In this document: positions 49,664-58,296 of the stretch, piece by piece
How the letters are laid out: each line of letters opens with the position of its first letter
How positions within the stretch are numbered: the first letter of the stretch is position 1
DNA from: Candidatus Rokuibacteriota bacterium
GTDB taxonomy: Bacteria; Methylomirabilota; Methylomirabilia; Rokubacteriales; CSP1-6
DNA length: 64,000 nucleotides
NCBI GenBank assembly: GCA_003220225.1
Contig: QHRU01000038.1
Coordinates: forward strand, 1 to 64,000
Reading direction: 5' to 3'
Position numbers and translations under genes: made by a program
Notes under the pieces: generated by a model
Seen by the model: the letters and a program-made list of their open reading frames with translations, nothing else
Databases searched by the model: none
Told to the model about the DNA's origin: nothing

Positions 49664-50239
49664 ATGAAGGCAGCAGTCGCAGCGGTGGTGGCGATGGCCG
49701 CGGGCGTGATGCTGGTGTCGGGCACGGCCGCCCAGGGGCCGGCGCCCGCGGCGGTTCCGGCGGTGCCGGCGGTCCAGACGTCGAAGATCGGCTACATCGA
49801 CGTGCAGCGGGTGCTGGCGCGCTCGGCGGCCGGCGTGGCCGCGCGCGAGCAGCTCGAGAAGGAGCGCGCCGCGATCCAGAAGGACATGGACGGTCGCCGG
49901 GTGGAGCTGGAGAAGCTGCGCGACGAGATCGAGAAGAAGGGCGCCCTCATGACGGCCGACGCGCGGCGTGAGAAGCAGGAGGTGTTCGAGCGCAAGCGCC
50001 GCGACGCCGCGCGCGCCGCCGACGACTACCAGAAGGAGCTGGAGAAGAAGGAGGGCCAGCTGCTCCAGAAGGTGCTCCAGGAGGTCGGTGGCGTCATCGA
50101 GAAGGTCGGCAAGGAGAAGAACTACTACATGATCGTCGAGAAGCGGAACGCGGGCGTCCTCTACGCCTCCAACGACGCCGACCTCACCGACGAGATCATC
50201 CGGGCCTATGATCGTGACGCCGGAGGCAAGAAGAAGTAG
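49664..50239 (+). CDS. skp: OmpH/Skp-family periplasmic chaperone
   Basis: A 191-residue protein with ATG 49,664 and GAGGAGGGG upstream. A signal peptide ([19 protein letters not shown]) is followed by the conserved [17 protein letters not shown] strand. Long charged helices ([30 protein letters not shown]) form the tentacle arms of the Skp trimer. The C-terminal strand [16 protein letters not shown] is also typical. Skp holds unfolded outer-membrane proteins for BamA. Its place between bamA and lpxD is the standard one. Confidence 0.93.
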   Translation: MKAAVAAVVAMAAGVMLVSGTAAQGPAPAAVPAVPAVQTSKIGYIDVQRVLARSAAGVAAREQLEKERAAIQKDMDGRRVELEKLRDEIEKKGALMTADARREKQEVFERKRRDAARAADDYQKELEKKEGQLLQKVLQEVGGVIEKVGKEKNYYMIVEKRNAGVLYASNDADLTDEIIRAYDRDAGGKKK

Positions 50240-50244
50240 CGACG

Positions 50245-51306
50245 ATGGTCAGCCGAGCCGAGTTCACTCTCGGCCAGCTCGCGGAGGCGCTGGGCGCCAC
50301 CCTCGAGGGTGACCCCGCGCGGGTGGTGAGGGGCGTGGCGCCGCTGGAGAGCGCCGGGCCCGACGACGTGTCCTTCCTCACCGACGCCCGCTACCGCGCG
50401 GCCGCCCAGGCCTCGCGCGCGGGCGCCTTCGTCGCCGGTGCCGACGTCACCGGCCTGCCCGCGCCGATCCTGACGGTGGCCGCGCCGCAGCAGGCGATGA
50501 TCGATCTGCTCCTGCTGTTCCACCCCGCGCCCCCGCTGCTCCCGGGCGTCGACGCGAGCGCCGTCGTCGCCGGGGACGCGCGCGTCGACGCGACGGCGGC
50601 GGTGGGACCGCTGGCCGTGATCGAAGCGGGCGCGCGCATCGGATCGGGCGCGCGCGTCGGCGCGCTCACGTACGTGGGCCCCGACGTGGAGGTCGGCGAG
50701 GGCTGCGTGCTGGGCCCGCACGTGACGCTGCTGGCGGGCGCGCGGCTCGGGCGCCGCGTGCTCGTGCATCCGGGCGCCGTCATCGGCGCCGACGGCTTCG
50801 GGTTCGCCTTCGACGGCGCGCGCCACCGCAAGATTCCGCAGACGGGCGGCGTCGTCATCGAGGACGACGTGGAGATCGGCGCCAACACCACGATCGACCG
50901 CGCGACCTTCGGCGATACCATCGTCCGCCGGGGGACCAAGATCGACAATCTCGTCCAGATCGGGCACAACGTGGAGGTGGGTGAGCACTCGATTCTCGTG
51001 GCCCAGGTCGGCGTCTCGGGGTCCTCGAAGCTCGGGCGCGGGGTGGTGCTGGCCGGGCAGGTGGGGATCGCCGACCACGTCAGCGTCGGCGACGGGGCCA
51101 TGGTCGCCGCGCAGGGCGGCGTGCCGTCCGACCTCGAGGCCGGCGGGCGCTACCTCGGCACGCCGGCGCGGCCCGCGATGGAAGCGCGGCGGATCTTCGC
51201 GGCGGAGTCGCGTCTGCCCGAGCTGCTGCAGCGCGTGCGCGCGCTGGAGCGCGCGGTGGAGGCCCTCGGCGGCGGTCCGCTCGGGCGCAAAGGGGGCGCG
51301 CGATGA
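50245..51306 (+). CDS. lpxD: UDP-3-O-acylglucosamine N-acyltransferase LpxD
   Basis: A 353-residue acyltransferase for the third lipid A step. The N-terminal uridine-binding domain ([38 protein letters not shown]) is followed by a left-handed beta helix of hexapeptide repeats. The catalytic histidine is in the [30 protein letters not shown] and [22 protein letters not shown] region. It overlaps lpxA by 4 nt; fabZ, which usually lies between, is absent. Confidence 0.96.
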   Translation: MVSRAEFTLGQLAEALGATLEGDPARVVRGVAPLESAGPDDVSFLTDARYRAAAQASRAGAFVAGADVTGLPAPILTVAAPQQAMIDLLLLFHPAPPLLPGVDASAVVAGDARVDATAAVGPLAVIEAGARIGSGARVGALTYVGPDVEVGEGCVLGPHVTLLAGARLGRRVLVHPGAVIGADGFGFAFDGARHRKIPQTGGVVIEDDVEIGANTTIDRATFGDTIVRRGTKIDNLVQIGHNVEVGEHSILVAQVGVSGSSKLGRGVVLAGQVGIADHVSVGDGAMVAAQGGVPSDLEAGGRYLGTPARPAMEARRIFAAESRLPELLQRVRALERAVEALGGGPLGRKGGAR

Positions 51307-52169
51307 GTGACGCGATCCATCCCTCGGCGATCATCGATCCGCGCGCGCGGCTCGAGGCCGGGGTGCGGGTCGGCGCCTTCAGCGTGATCGGCCCCGAGGT
51401 GACGCTGGAGAGTGGCGTCGAGATCGGCCACCACGCCGTGCTCGAGGGCCGCGTGGCGCTCGGCCCGCGCGTGAAGGTCGGCCACGGCAGCGTGCTCGGC
51501 GGCGTGCCCCAGGACCTCAAGTACAAGGACGGCACGCCCTCGGGCGTGCGCGTGGGCGCCGACACCGTCATCCGCGAGTACGTGACCGTGCACCGCTCCA
51601 CGCGCGCGGAGGGTTGGACGGACATCGGTCGCGAGTGCCTGGTGATGGGCCTGAGCCACGTCGCGCACGACTGTCGGATCGGCGACGGCGTGATCGTCAT
51701 CAACTACGCGGGCCTCACCGGCCACTGCGAGATCGGCGACCGCGCGACGATCGGCGGCCTCTCCGGCATGGTGCCGTTCACGCGCGTCGGCGCCTACGCG
51801 TACGTCGGGGGGATGGCGAAGCTCACGGCCGACGTACCGCCCTACGTCCTGGTGGAAGGCCAGCCGGCCACCGCGCGCGCGATCAACGTGATCGGCCTGC
51901 GCCGCGCGGGCATGAACCCGGCCGACCGGCGCAGCCTTCAGAATTCGTTCCGCATCCTCTATCGCAGCGGGCTGGCGCCGGCGCGGGCCGTCGAGCGGAT
52001 CCGCGAGGAGGTGCCCGCCACGGAGCCGATCCGCGTGCTCCTGGACTTCGTCGCTCGGGCCAGTCGTCACGGGATCGTGAAGGGGACTCTCATGTCTGCC
52101 GAAGATTGGGGGGACGAGGCGTCCCCCCGATTGCCCCCCGCCCCGCGTCACCGGGAGATCACCGGCTGA
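51303..52169 (+). CDS. lpxA: UDP-N-acetylglucosamine acyltransferase LpxA, with C-terminal extension
   Basis: A 288-residue hexapeptide acyltransferase for the first lipid A step. Conserved parts are [61 protein letters not shown], the catalytic-histidine region [13 protein letters not shown], and the helical domain [28 protein letters not shown]. Normal LpxA is about 260 residues; here some 20 extra residues ([21 protein letters not shown]) are encoded by a GC-hairpin and C-rich stretch. Either the tail is tolerated or a repeat has displaced the original stop. Confidence 0.95.
   Translation: MSDAIHPSAIIDPRARLEAGVRVGAFSVIGPEVTLESGVEIGHHAVLEGRVALGPRVKVGHGSVLGGVPQDLKYKDGTPSGVRVGADTVIREYVTVHRSTRAEGWTDIGRECLVMGLSHVAHDCRIGDGVIVINYAGLTGHCEIGDRATIGGLSGMVPFTRVGAYAYVGGMAKLTADVPPYVLVEGQPATARAINVIGLRRAGMNPADRRSLQNSFRILYRSGLAPARAVERIREEVPATEPIRVLLDFVARASRHGIVKGTLMSAEDWGDEASPRLPPAPRHREITG
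52108..52128 (+). repeat. GC hairpin inside the 3' end of lpxA
   Basis: GGGGGGAC and GTCCCCCC form a perfect 8-bp stem around GAGGC. It lies within the extra C-terminal codons of lpxA, about 40 nt before the next start. It resembles the GC-hairpin repeats elsewhere but does not share their flanks. Confidence 0.5.
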
Positions 52170-53194
52170 TGGCCAACGGGGCGAAGGTGCGCGCCGGCGT
52201 CGTCGGCACCGGCCACATGGGCCAGTACCACGTGCTCGTGTACGCCGAGCTGCCGGACGTCGAGCTGGTCGGCGTGGTCGACACGGACGCCGCGCGCGCG
52301 GCCGCGGTGGCCAGGCAGTACGACACGCAGGTCTTCGCCGACCATCGGGCGCTCGTCGGCCGCGTGGACGTCGCGAGCGTCGCCGTCCCCACCGGCGAGC
52401 ACTTCGCGGTCGCGCGCGACCTGCTCGAGGCCGGGGTCAGCGTGCTCGTGGAGAAACCGATGACGCCGACGCTGGAGGAGGCGCGCGCGCTCTTCGCGGT
52501 GGCCGAGCGCACCGGCGCCGTCCTGCACGTCGGCCACGTCGAGCGGTTCAACGGCGCCGTCGAGGAGCTGCGGCAGATCGTGCGCGCGCCCATCCTCATC
52601 GAGTCGCGCCGGCTGGGACCGTTCGCGTCGCGCGTGCAGAAGGACACGGTGGTGATGGACCTCATGATCCACGACATCGACATCGTGCTGGGTCTCGTGG
52701 ACTCGCCGCCCCTGCGGCTGGCCGCCCAGGGCGCCGCCGTGCACTCGCCCGTGACCGACGTGGCCAGCGTCCAGGTCCGGTTCGAGTCGGGCACGATCGC
52801 CATCATCACCGCGAGCCGCGCCACCGAGGAGAAGGTCCGCACGCTGGCGATCACCATGCACGACGCCTACGTCCACCTCGACTACACGGACCAGGACATC
52901 CGCGTCTACCGGCGCGCGAAACAGCAGTACACGATGAGCCGCAAGGCCATTCGCTACTCCCGCGCCTCGCTCGTCGAGCATCTCCAGGTGCACCGCGAGA
53001 ACCCGCTGAAGCTCGAGATCCAGCACCTGATCGCCGCCCACCGCCGGCGCCAGGCGGGGCGGAAGGTCGAGCTGAACCTCGCCGAGGATCTCACGTCGCT
53101 CGCGATGGCCCTCGAGATCGAGCGGATGATCCGCGACGGCGTCCCCGAGATCGCGTGGCCGAAGGACCTGCCGTGGAGCGGTCGCTCGGACTGA
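52169..53194 (+). CDS. Gfo/Idh/MocA-family oxidoreductase
   Basis: A 341-residue NAD(P)-dependent oxidoreductase. The ATG overlaps the lpxA stop by one base. The N-terminal Rossmann motif is VGTGHMGQYHVLVYAELP, the conserved EKP motif is VLVEKPMTPTLEEA, and HVGHVERFNGAVEEL precedes the catalytic region. DLMIHDIDIVLGLV carries the conserved histidine. Members near lpxA-lpxI-lpxB are common in diderms and are suspected to modify a UDP-sugar used for lipid A, for example by oxidising UDP-GlcNAc at C3 as GnnA does. No GnnB-like aminotransferase is present here, so that role is unproven. Confidence 0.85.
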   Translation: MANGAKVRAGVVGTGHMGQYHVLVYAELPDVELVGVVDTDAARAAAVARQYDTQVFADHRALVGRVDVASVAVPTGEHFAVARDLLEAGVSVLVEKPMTPTLEEARALFAVAERTGAVLHVGHVERFNGAVEELRQIVRAPILIESRRLGPFASRVQKDTVVMDLMIHDIDIVLGLVDSPPLRLAAQGAAVHSPVTDVASVQVRFESGTIAIITASRATEEKVRTLAITMHDAYVHLDYTDQDIRVYRRAKQQYTMSRKAIRYSRASLVEHLQVHRENPLKLEIQHLIAAHRRRQAGRKVELNLAEDLTSLAMALEIERMIRDGVPEIAWPKDLPWSGRSD

Positions 53195-53985
53195 TGTGCG
53201 GCGCCGGCGAGCTGCCGGCGCTGATGGCCGCCGAGGCGCGACGGCGGGGATGGCGCGTCGTCGCCTTCGCGTTCGCTCGCGACACCGGCGCCGCCGCCCA
53301 CGCCGCGCGCGTCGTCCCCGCCGCCATCGCCGAGATGGCGCCCGTCATCGCCGCCCTGCGGGAGGAGAAGGTCGCGGGCGTGCTCTTCTCCGGCAAGTTC
53401 TGGATGGGAGATCTCCTGCGCGCGGAGGCGGTGGACGACGCGCACCGCGCGATGGCGCGGCGCGCGGGCGGCCTGCTCGACGGCAACGTCAAGGCCGTGC
53501 TGCTCGCCACCCTCGGCTCGATGGGCATCGAGCTGCTCGACCAGCGGCCGTTCCTGGGCACCGGCCTGCCCGGCGAGACGGTGCTCGGCGCGCGCGCGCC
53601 GACGGCGGACGAGTGGGCGGACGTTCGCCGCGGCCTCGCCGTCGCGCGCGCGGCGGCGGATCTCGGCGTGGGACAGACGGTGGTCGTGCGCCGCAGCGTC
53701 GTGAGCGCGGTGGAGGCGATCGAGGGCACGACGGCGGCCATCCGTCGCGGCACGGCGCTGAGCGGCCCCGGCGCCGCCATCGTGAAGGCGGTGGGCGGCG
53801 AGCACGACTTCCGCTTCGACGTGCCGACCATCGGGCCGGAGACGATCGAGGCGGCGGCCGAGGGCGGCGCCACCGTCATCGCGCTCGAGGCCGAGCGCGT
53901 CTTCGTGCTCGAGCGGGAGGCGACGGCGCGGCGCGCCGACGCGGCGTCCATCGCGCTGGTCAGCACGCGTGGCGCCGGCGCCTGA
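53173..53985 (+). CDS. lpxI: UDP-2,3-diacylglucosamine pyrophosphatase LpxI
   Basis: A 270-residue LpxI-type enzyme that replaces LpxH in many bacteria and cleaves UDP-diacylglucosamine to lipid X and UMP. GTG 53,173 gives the typical start MERSLGLMCGAGELP and overlaps the upstream gene by 22 nt. GTG 53,155 would add six residues. Conserved segments are LLDGNVKAVLLATLGSMGIELLDQ, DLGVGQTVVVRRSVVSAVEAIEGT and the C-terminal FDVPTIGPETIEAAAEGGATVIALEAERVFVL. It lies between lpxA and lpxB as expected. Confidence 0.92.
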   Translation: MERSLGLMCGAGELPALMAAEARRRGWRVVAFAFARDTGAAAHAARVVPAAIAEMAPVIAALREEKVAGVLFSGKFWMGDLLRAEAVDDAHRAMARRAGGLLDGNVKAVLLATLGSMGIELLDQRPFLGTGLPGETVLGARAPTADEWADVRRGLAVARAAADLGVGQTVVVRRSVVSAVEAIEGTTAAIRRGTALSGPGAAIVKAVGGEHDFRFDVPTIGPETIEAAAEGGATVIALEAERVFVLEREATARRADAASIALVSTRGAGA

Positions 53986-55132
53986 GCGGCCGCGCTCCAT
54001 CATGCTCGTCGCCGGCGAGGCCTCCGGCGACCTGCACGGGGCGACGCTGGCGCGCGCGCTGCGCGCCGCCGCGCCGGGCGCGCGGCTCTCCGGGATGGGC
54101 GGCCGCCGCATGGCCGCCGAGGGCGTCGAGCTGCTCGTCGACGTGACGGCCGCGGCCAGCATGGGCGGCACCGAGGCGGTCGGCGGCATGCCCGCACTCT
54201 ACCGCGCGTACCGGCGGTTGCGGGCCGTCGTGACCGGCCCCGACCGTCCCGACGCTCTCGTCGTCATCGATTTCCCGGAGTTCAACCTGCGACTGGCGCG
54301 GGCCGCGCGCCGGGCGGGCGTCGCCGTCGCCTACTTCATCCCGCCCCAGGTGTGGGCGTGGCGGCCGTGGCGCGTGCGGCTCATCCGTCGCGTGGTGTCG
54401 CTCGTCCTCGCCGTGTTTCCGTTCGAGACCGCGCTGTATCGTCGGGCCGGGGTGCCCGTGGCGTTCGTCGGCCATCCGGTGCTCGACGCGCTCGCCGGGG
54501 CGCCGTCGCGCGCCGCCGCGCGCAAGGAGCTCGGCGTCGACGGCGACGCGCCCGTGGTGGGGCTCGTGCCCGGCAGCCGCCGCCACGAGGTCGCCGGCGT
54601 GCTGCCGATGATGCGCGAGGCCGCCGCCCTCGTCGTGGCCGCGCATCCCGACGCGCGCTTCCTGGTGGCGCAGGCGCCCACGGTGGACGCGGAGGACCTG
54701 CGCGTGGCCGGCGCACCGCCGTTCCGCGTCGTCACCGGCCGCACCTACGCCGTGATGCGCGCCGCCGATCTGCTGCTCGTGACCTCCGGCACGGCGACTC
54801 TCGAGGCCGCGCTGCTCGGCACGCCGATGGTCGTCTGCTACCGGCTCTCGCGCCTCAGCGAGCTGCTCTTCAAGCCGCTCGTGCGCGTGCCGTGGATCAG
54901 CCTCGCCAACATCGCGCTCGGCCGCGCGGTGGTGCCCGAGCTCTACCAGCGCGGGCTGACAGGCCAGGCGCTCGGCCGCGAAGCGCTGCGCCTGCTCGAT
55001 TCGCCGGCGGCGCTCGCCGGGCAGCGCGAGGCGTTCGGCGAGCTGGCCGGCCAGCTCGGCGCGCCGGGCGTCGGCGCGCGCGCCGCGCGTCACGTGCTCG
55101 AGCTGGCCGCCGGCCGCGCGGCGCGCCCATGA
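53969..55132 (+). CDS. lpxB: Lipid-A-disaccharide synthase LpxB
   Basis: A 387-residue GT19 glycosyltransferase that joins UDP-diacylglucosamine and lipid X. The N-terminal VAGEASGDLHGATLARAL is the family signature. IDFPEFNLRLARAARRAGV, YFIPPQVWAWRPWRV, FVGHPVLDAL and VPGSRRHEVAGVLPMM follow in order. TSGTATLEAALLGTPMVVCYRLS is the nucleotide-sugar site. GTG 53,969 overlaps lpxI by 17 nt. Confidence 0.96.
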   Translation: MAPAPERPRSIMLVAGEASGDLHGATLARALRAAAPGARLSGMGGRRMAAEGVELLVDVTAAASMGGTEAVGGMPALYRAYRRLRAVVTGPDRPDALVVIDFPEFNLRLARAARRAGVAVAYFIPPQVWAWRPWRVRLIRRVVSLVLAVFPFETALYRRAGVPVAFVGHPVLDALAGAPSRAAARKELGVDGDAPVVGLVPGSRRHEVAGVLPMMREAAALVVAAHPDARFLVAQAPTVDAEDLRVAGAPPFRVVTGRTYAVMRAADLLLVTSGTATLEAALLGTPMVVCYRLSRLSELLFKPLVRVPWISLANIALGRAVVPELYQRGLTGQALGREALRLLDSPAALAGQREAFGELAGQLGAPGVGARAARHVLELAAGRAARP

Positions 55133-55794
55133 GCGCGCTCCTGGCGCGGATGCTGCCCGTGGTGGCCGCCTCCGCCGTCAGCGCGCTCGGCGCGACGCTC
55201 TCGGTGCGCGCGGCCGGCGTGGACGCGCTCCGGCCGCTCTGGCAGGCGCGCCGCCCGCTGATCTACGCCGTCTGGCACGGCCGCATCCTCATCGTGCCGT
55301 GGCTCAACGCGCGGCTTCGTCGGAGCGAGGGCGCCCGGCGCGTGCGCGTGCTGGCCAGCCGCTCGCGCGACGGCCAGCTGATGGCGGACTTCGCGCGGCG
55401 CTTCGGGCTCGACGTCGTGCGCGGGTCGTCGTCGCGCGGCGGACTGGACGCCCTGCGTGAGCTCACGCGCGCGATCCATGCCGGCGAGGACGTGGCCATG
55501 GTGCCCGACGGCCCGCGCGGACCGGCCCGCCGGCTGCAGGGCGGCATCGTGGCGCTGGCCGCGACCACGGGTGCGCCGATCGTGCCGGTGGGCGTGGCCG
55601 CGCGGCCCGCGCGCCGTCTCGGCTCCTGGGACCGCTTCATGGTGCCGGCGCCGTTCGCCAGGTGCGCGGTGGTGTTCGGCGGCCTGCTCGAGGTCAAGGG
55701 CCATGACGATCGCGAGGACGCGCGCCTGCGCGTGGAGCGCGCGCTCGAGGACGCCACCGACGCGGCGGACGCGCTGGTCGGAGCACGCCGGTGA
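55129..55794 (+). CDS. DUF374 lysophospholipid acyltransferase-like protein
   Basis: A 221-residue protein with ATG 55,129 overlapping the lpxB stop. The HGRILIVPWL motif, then SRSRDGQLMADFARRFGLDVVRGSSSRGG and MVPDGPRGPARRLQGGIVALA, identify the DUF374 (COG2121) group of acyltransferase-fold proteins. One N-terminal membrane-associated helix is present. In waaA/lpxK neighbourhoods these are thought to acylate lipid A late in its synthesis, in place of LpxL/LpxM. That activity is inferred, not shown for this protein. Confidence 0.85.
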   Translation: MSALLARMLPVVAASAVSALGATLSVRAAGVDALRPLWQARRPLIYAVWHGRILIVPWLNARLRRSEGARRVRVLASRSRDGQLMADFARRFGLDVVRGSSSRGGLDALRELTRAIHAGEDVAMVPDGPRGPARRLQGGIVALAATTGAPIVPVGVAARPARRLGSWDRFMVPAPFARCAVVFGGLLEVKGHDDREDARLRVERALEDATDAADALVGARR

Positions 55795-57098
55795 CCTACG
55801 CGACGTACGTGCTCTACACCGCGCTGCTCGCCGCGGGCGTCACCGCGTACGCGCCGCTCGCCGTGGCGCGGCGCCTCACGCGCGGCGTGCCGCTGAACCT
55901 CCGGGCCCGGTTCGGCTACGGCGGCCAGGACGGACGGGGACCGCGCGGCTGGGTGCACGCCGTCTCGGTGGGCGAGGCGATCGCGGCGGCGCCGCTCGTG
56001 GAGGGCCTCCACCAGACGTATCCGTCGCTGCCGCTCGTGGTCACGACGGTCACGCCGACGGGCGCGCGCGTCGTCACCGAGCGCTTCGCGGGGCTCGCGA
56101 GCCATCGCTACTTTCCGCTCGACTTTCCCGGCGCCGTGCGCCGCACGCTGGCGGCCATCGACCCCGCGTTTTTCATCTGCATGGAGACGGAGCTCTGGCC
56201 CAACGCGCTGCGCGCGCTCGCCGCGCGGGGCGTGCCGACGATGATCGCCAACGGCCGGCTCTCCGACCGCTCCTTCCGGCGCTACCGGCTGGTCCGCTCG
56301 GCCCTGCGCGGCGTGCTGGCCGACGTCCGCGTCTTCGCGATGCGCTCGGACGAGGACGCGCGGCGGATCATCGCGCTCGGCGCTCCGGCGGAGCGCGTCG
56401 TGGTGACCGGCAATCTCAAGAACGACGCGCCGGCGGACCCGGCCGGGGTCGCCGATCTCTGGCGGCGCCTGCTCGGCCTGTCGCGGGATCAGCGCGTGTG
56501 GATCGCGGGCAGCACGCACGGCGGCGAGGAGGAGGCCGCGCTCGCCGCGCACGCGGCGGCGGCGGCGGAGCACCCCGGGCTCGCGCTGATCCTGGCGCCG
56601 CGCCATCCGGAGCGGGTGGACGAGGTGCTGTCGCTCATCGCCGCCCGCGGCCTCAGGGCGGTGCGCCGCAGCGCGCTGCCCGTTGGGCGCGCCGCCGGCG
56701 CCATCATCGTCGTCGACACCGTCGGCGAGCTGGCGCAGATGTACGCCGTCGCCGACGTCGTCTTCGTCGGCGGCAGCCTCGTGCCGCTCGGCGGCCACAA
56801 CGTGCTGGAGCCGGCGTTGCGCCGCAAGCCCGTGCTCATGGGTCCGCACACCGACAACTTCCGCGAGGCCGCCGGGCTCCTGACGGCGAGCGGCGGCGCC
56901 CTCGTCGTCCACGACGCCGCGTCGCTCGGGTTCGAGCTGCGCCGGCTGCTCGCCGATCCCGGGCTGGCGGCGCAGCGCGGCGAGGCCGGCTTCGAGTCGC
57001 TCGCGGCCCAGCACGGCGCCGTGCGCCAGACGCTCGAGCTCGTCGCGCGCTTCCTGGCCCCGGAGTCGCTGGCCCGCTCCGGGGACGCCGGACGGTGA
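55791..57098 (+). CDS. waaA: Kdo transferase WaaA (KdtA)
   Basis: A 435-residue GT30 enzyme that adds Kdo to lipid IVA at the inner membrane. It has an N-terminal membrane helix (YATYVLYTALLAAGVTAYAPLAV). HAVSVGEAIAAAPLVEGL contains the catalytic glutamate. TTVTPTGARVVTERF, ETELWPNALRALAARGVP, NGRLSDRSFRRY and GSTHGGEEEAAL follow. GGSLVPLGGHNVLEPALRRKPVLMGPHTDNF is the CMP-Kdo site. Whether it adds one or two Kdo residues cannot be read from sequence. Confidence 0.96.
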   Translation: MTYATYVLYTALLAAGVTAYAPLAVARRLTRGVPLNLRARFGYGGQDGRGPRGWVHAVSVGEAIAAAPLVEGLHQTYPSLPLVVTTVTPTGARVVTERFAGLASHRYFPLDFPGAVRRTLAAIDPAFFICMETELWPNALRALAARGVPTMIANGRLSDRSFRRYRLVRSALRGVLADVRVFAMRSDEDARRIIALGAPAERVVVTGNLKNDAPADPAGVADLWRRLLGLSRDQRVWIAGSTHGGEEEAALAAHAAAAAEHPGLALILAPRHPERVDEVLSLIAARGLRAVRRSALPVGRAAGAIIVVDTVGELAQMYAVADVVFVGGSLVPLGGHNVLEPALRRKPVLMGPHTDNFREAAGLLTASGGALVVHDAASLGFELRRLLADPGLAAQRGEAGFESLAAQHGAVRQTLELVARFLAPESLARSGDAGR

Positions 57099-57202
57099 GC
57101 GCCGTGCGGCCACTCGGATTTCGGGGGGCCGCCGTGCGAGCCCGCTTCAGGAGCCGCAGCCGCAGGCGAGGCGACGCTGTGACGAGCGAGGCGAGCCTGT
57201 GA
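57095..57202 (+). CDS. 35-codon arginine-rich mini-ORF linking waaA and lpxK
   Basis: GTG 57,095 overlaps the waaA stop (GTGA), and its own stop overlaps the lpxK GTG (GTGA), so it tiles the whole gap. The peptide is arginine-rich (VRARFRSRSRRRGDAV). A 20-nt near-tandem duplication (57,166-57,185 and 57,186-57,205) surrounds the end and carries a second GTGA, so the mini-ORF may have arisen by duplication of the lpxK start region. It may serve mainly to carry ribosomes from waaA to lpxK. No family resemblance. Confidence 0.4.
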   Translation: MSAVRPLGFRGAAVRARFRSRSRRRGDAVTSEASL

Positions 57203-58296
57203 GCGACCTGAGCGCGCGCGTCACGCGCGCCTGGCAGCGCGGGGTCGGCCCCGCCGGCTCGCGCGTTCTTGGCGTGGCCGCCGGCGGCTATCGCGGGCTC
57301 CTCGGCACGCGCGACTGGCTCTACGCGCGCGGCGTGCTCAAGTGCCGCGGGCTCGGCGTGCCCGTGGTGTCGGTGGGCAACCTCACGGTGGGCGGCACCG
57401 GCAAGACGCCTGCCGTCGAGCTCGCGGTGCGCACGCTCATGGAGCTCGGCCATCGACCCGCGGTGGTGAGCCGCGGCTACGGCCGGCGCGGCCACGGCAT
57501 CCAGGTCGTCGCCGACGCCGCCTCCATCCGCCTGGATGCCGACGAGGGCGGCGACGAGCCGTTCCTTCTCGCCCGGCGGCTGCCCGGCGTGCCCGTCGTC
57601 GTGGGCGCCCATCGGTACGAGGCGGGCCGTCACGCCGTCGAGCGCTTCGGCGTCAGCGCGATCGTGCTCGACGACGGCTTCCAGCACCGCACGCTCGCCA
57701 AGGATCTCGAGATCGTGATGGCCCGGGCCCGCGCGCCGTGGGGCAGCGCGCGGCTCCTGCCCGGCGGGCCGCTGCGCGAGCCGCTCGCGGCCCTGGCGCG
57801 CGCGCACCTGATCGTCGTCACGGGCGCGCGCGGCCGCGACGACGTCGGCGAGGTGGCCGCCGCCGCGCGGGTCCACGCCCCCGGCGTGCCGATCCTGGCC
57901 GCGCGTCACGTGCCGACCGAGTGCTGGGAAGCGGGCGCGATGCGCTATCTCGGTCCGGAGGCGCTGCGCGGGCTCAAGCTGTTCGCCTTCGCCGGCATCG
58001 GCTCACCGGACGGCTTCCGGCAGACGCTCGAGGAGACCGGCGCGCTCGAGGCGGGCTTCGCGCGGTTCGCCGATCACCACTGGTACTCGCGCGAGGAGGT
58101 GGCCGCGCTCGAGCAGCGCGCCCTCGCCGCGTCGGCCGTCGGCCTCGTGACCACGGAGAAGGACTGGGCGCGCCTGCGCCGGTTACCGCCCCGCGGCGTC
58201 CCGCTCTACGTGCTGGCGGTGCGGCTGGCGCTGCTCTCCGGAGCCGCGCAGTGGCGGGCGGCCTTCGCGCGCGCCTGTCCCGCGCCCTCCCCATGA
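57199..58296 (+). CDS. lpxK: Tetraacyldisaccharide 4'-kinase LpxK
   Basis: A 365-residue membrane-associated kinase that makes lipid IVA. The N-terminal hydrophobic region precedes the P-loop VSVGNLTVGGTGKTPAV near residue 60. VVSRGYGRRGHGIQVV, DEGGDEPFLLARRLPGVPVVVG and VLDDGFQHRTLAKDLEIVM are invariant LpxK motifs. LLPGGPLREPLAALARAHLIVVT and FAGIGSPDGFRQTLE follow. All catalytic residues appear intact. waaF starts within its stop codon. Confidence 0.96.
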   Translation: MSDLSARVTRAWQRGVGPAGSRVLGVAAGGYRGLLGTRDWLYARGVLKCRGLGVPVVSVGNLTVGGTGKTPAVELAVRTLMELGHRPAVVSRGYGRRGHGIQVVADAASIRLDADEGGDEPFLLARRLPGVPVVVGAHRYEAGRHAVERFGVSAIVLDDGFQHRTLAKDLEIVMARARAPWGSARLLPGGPLREPLAALARAHLIVVTGARGRDDVGEVAAAARVHAPGVPILAARHVPTECWEAGAMRYLGPEALRGLKLFAFAGIGSPDGFRQTLEETGALEAGFARFADHHWYSREEVAALEQRALAASAVGLVTTEKDWARLRRLPPRGVPLYVLAVRLALLSGAAQWRAAFARACPAPSP

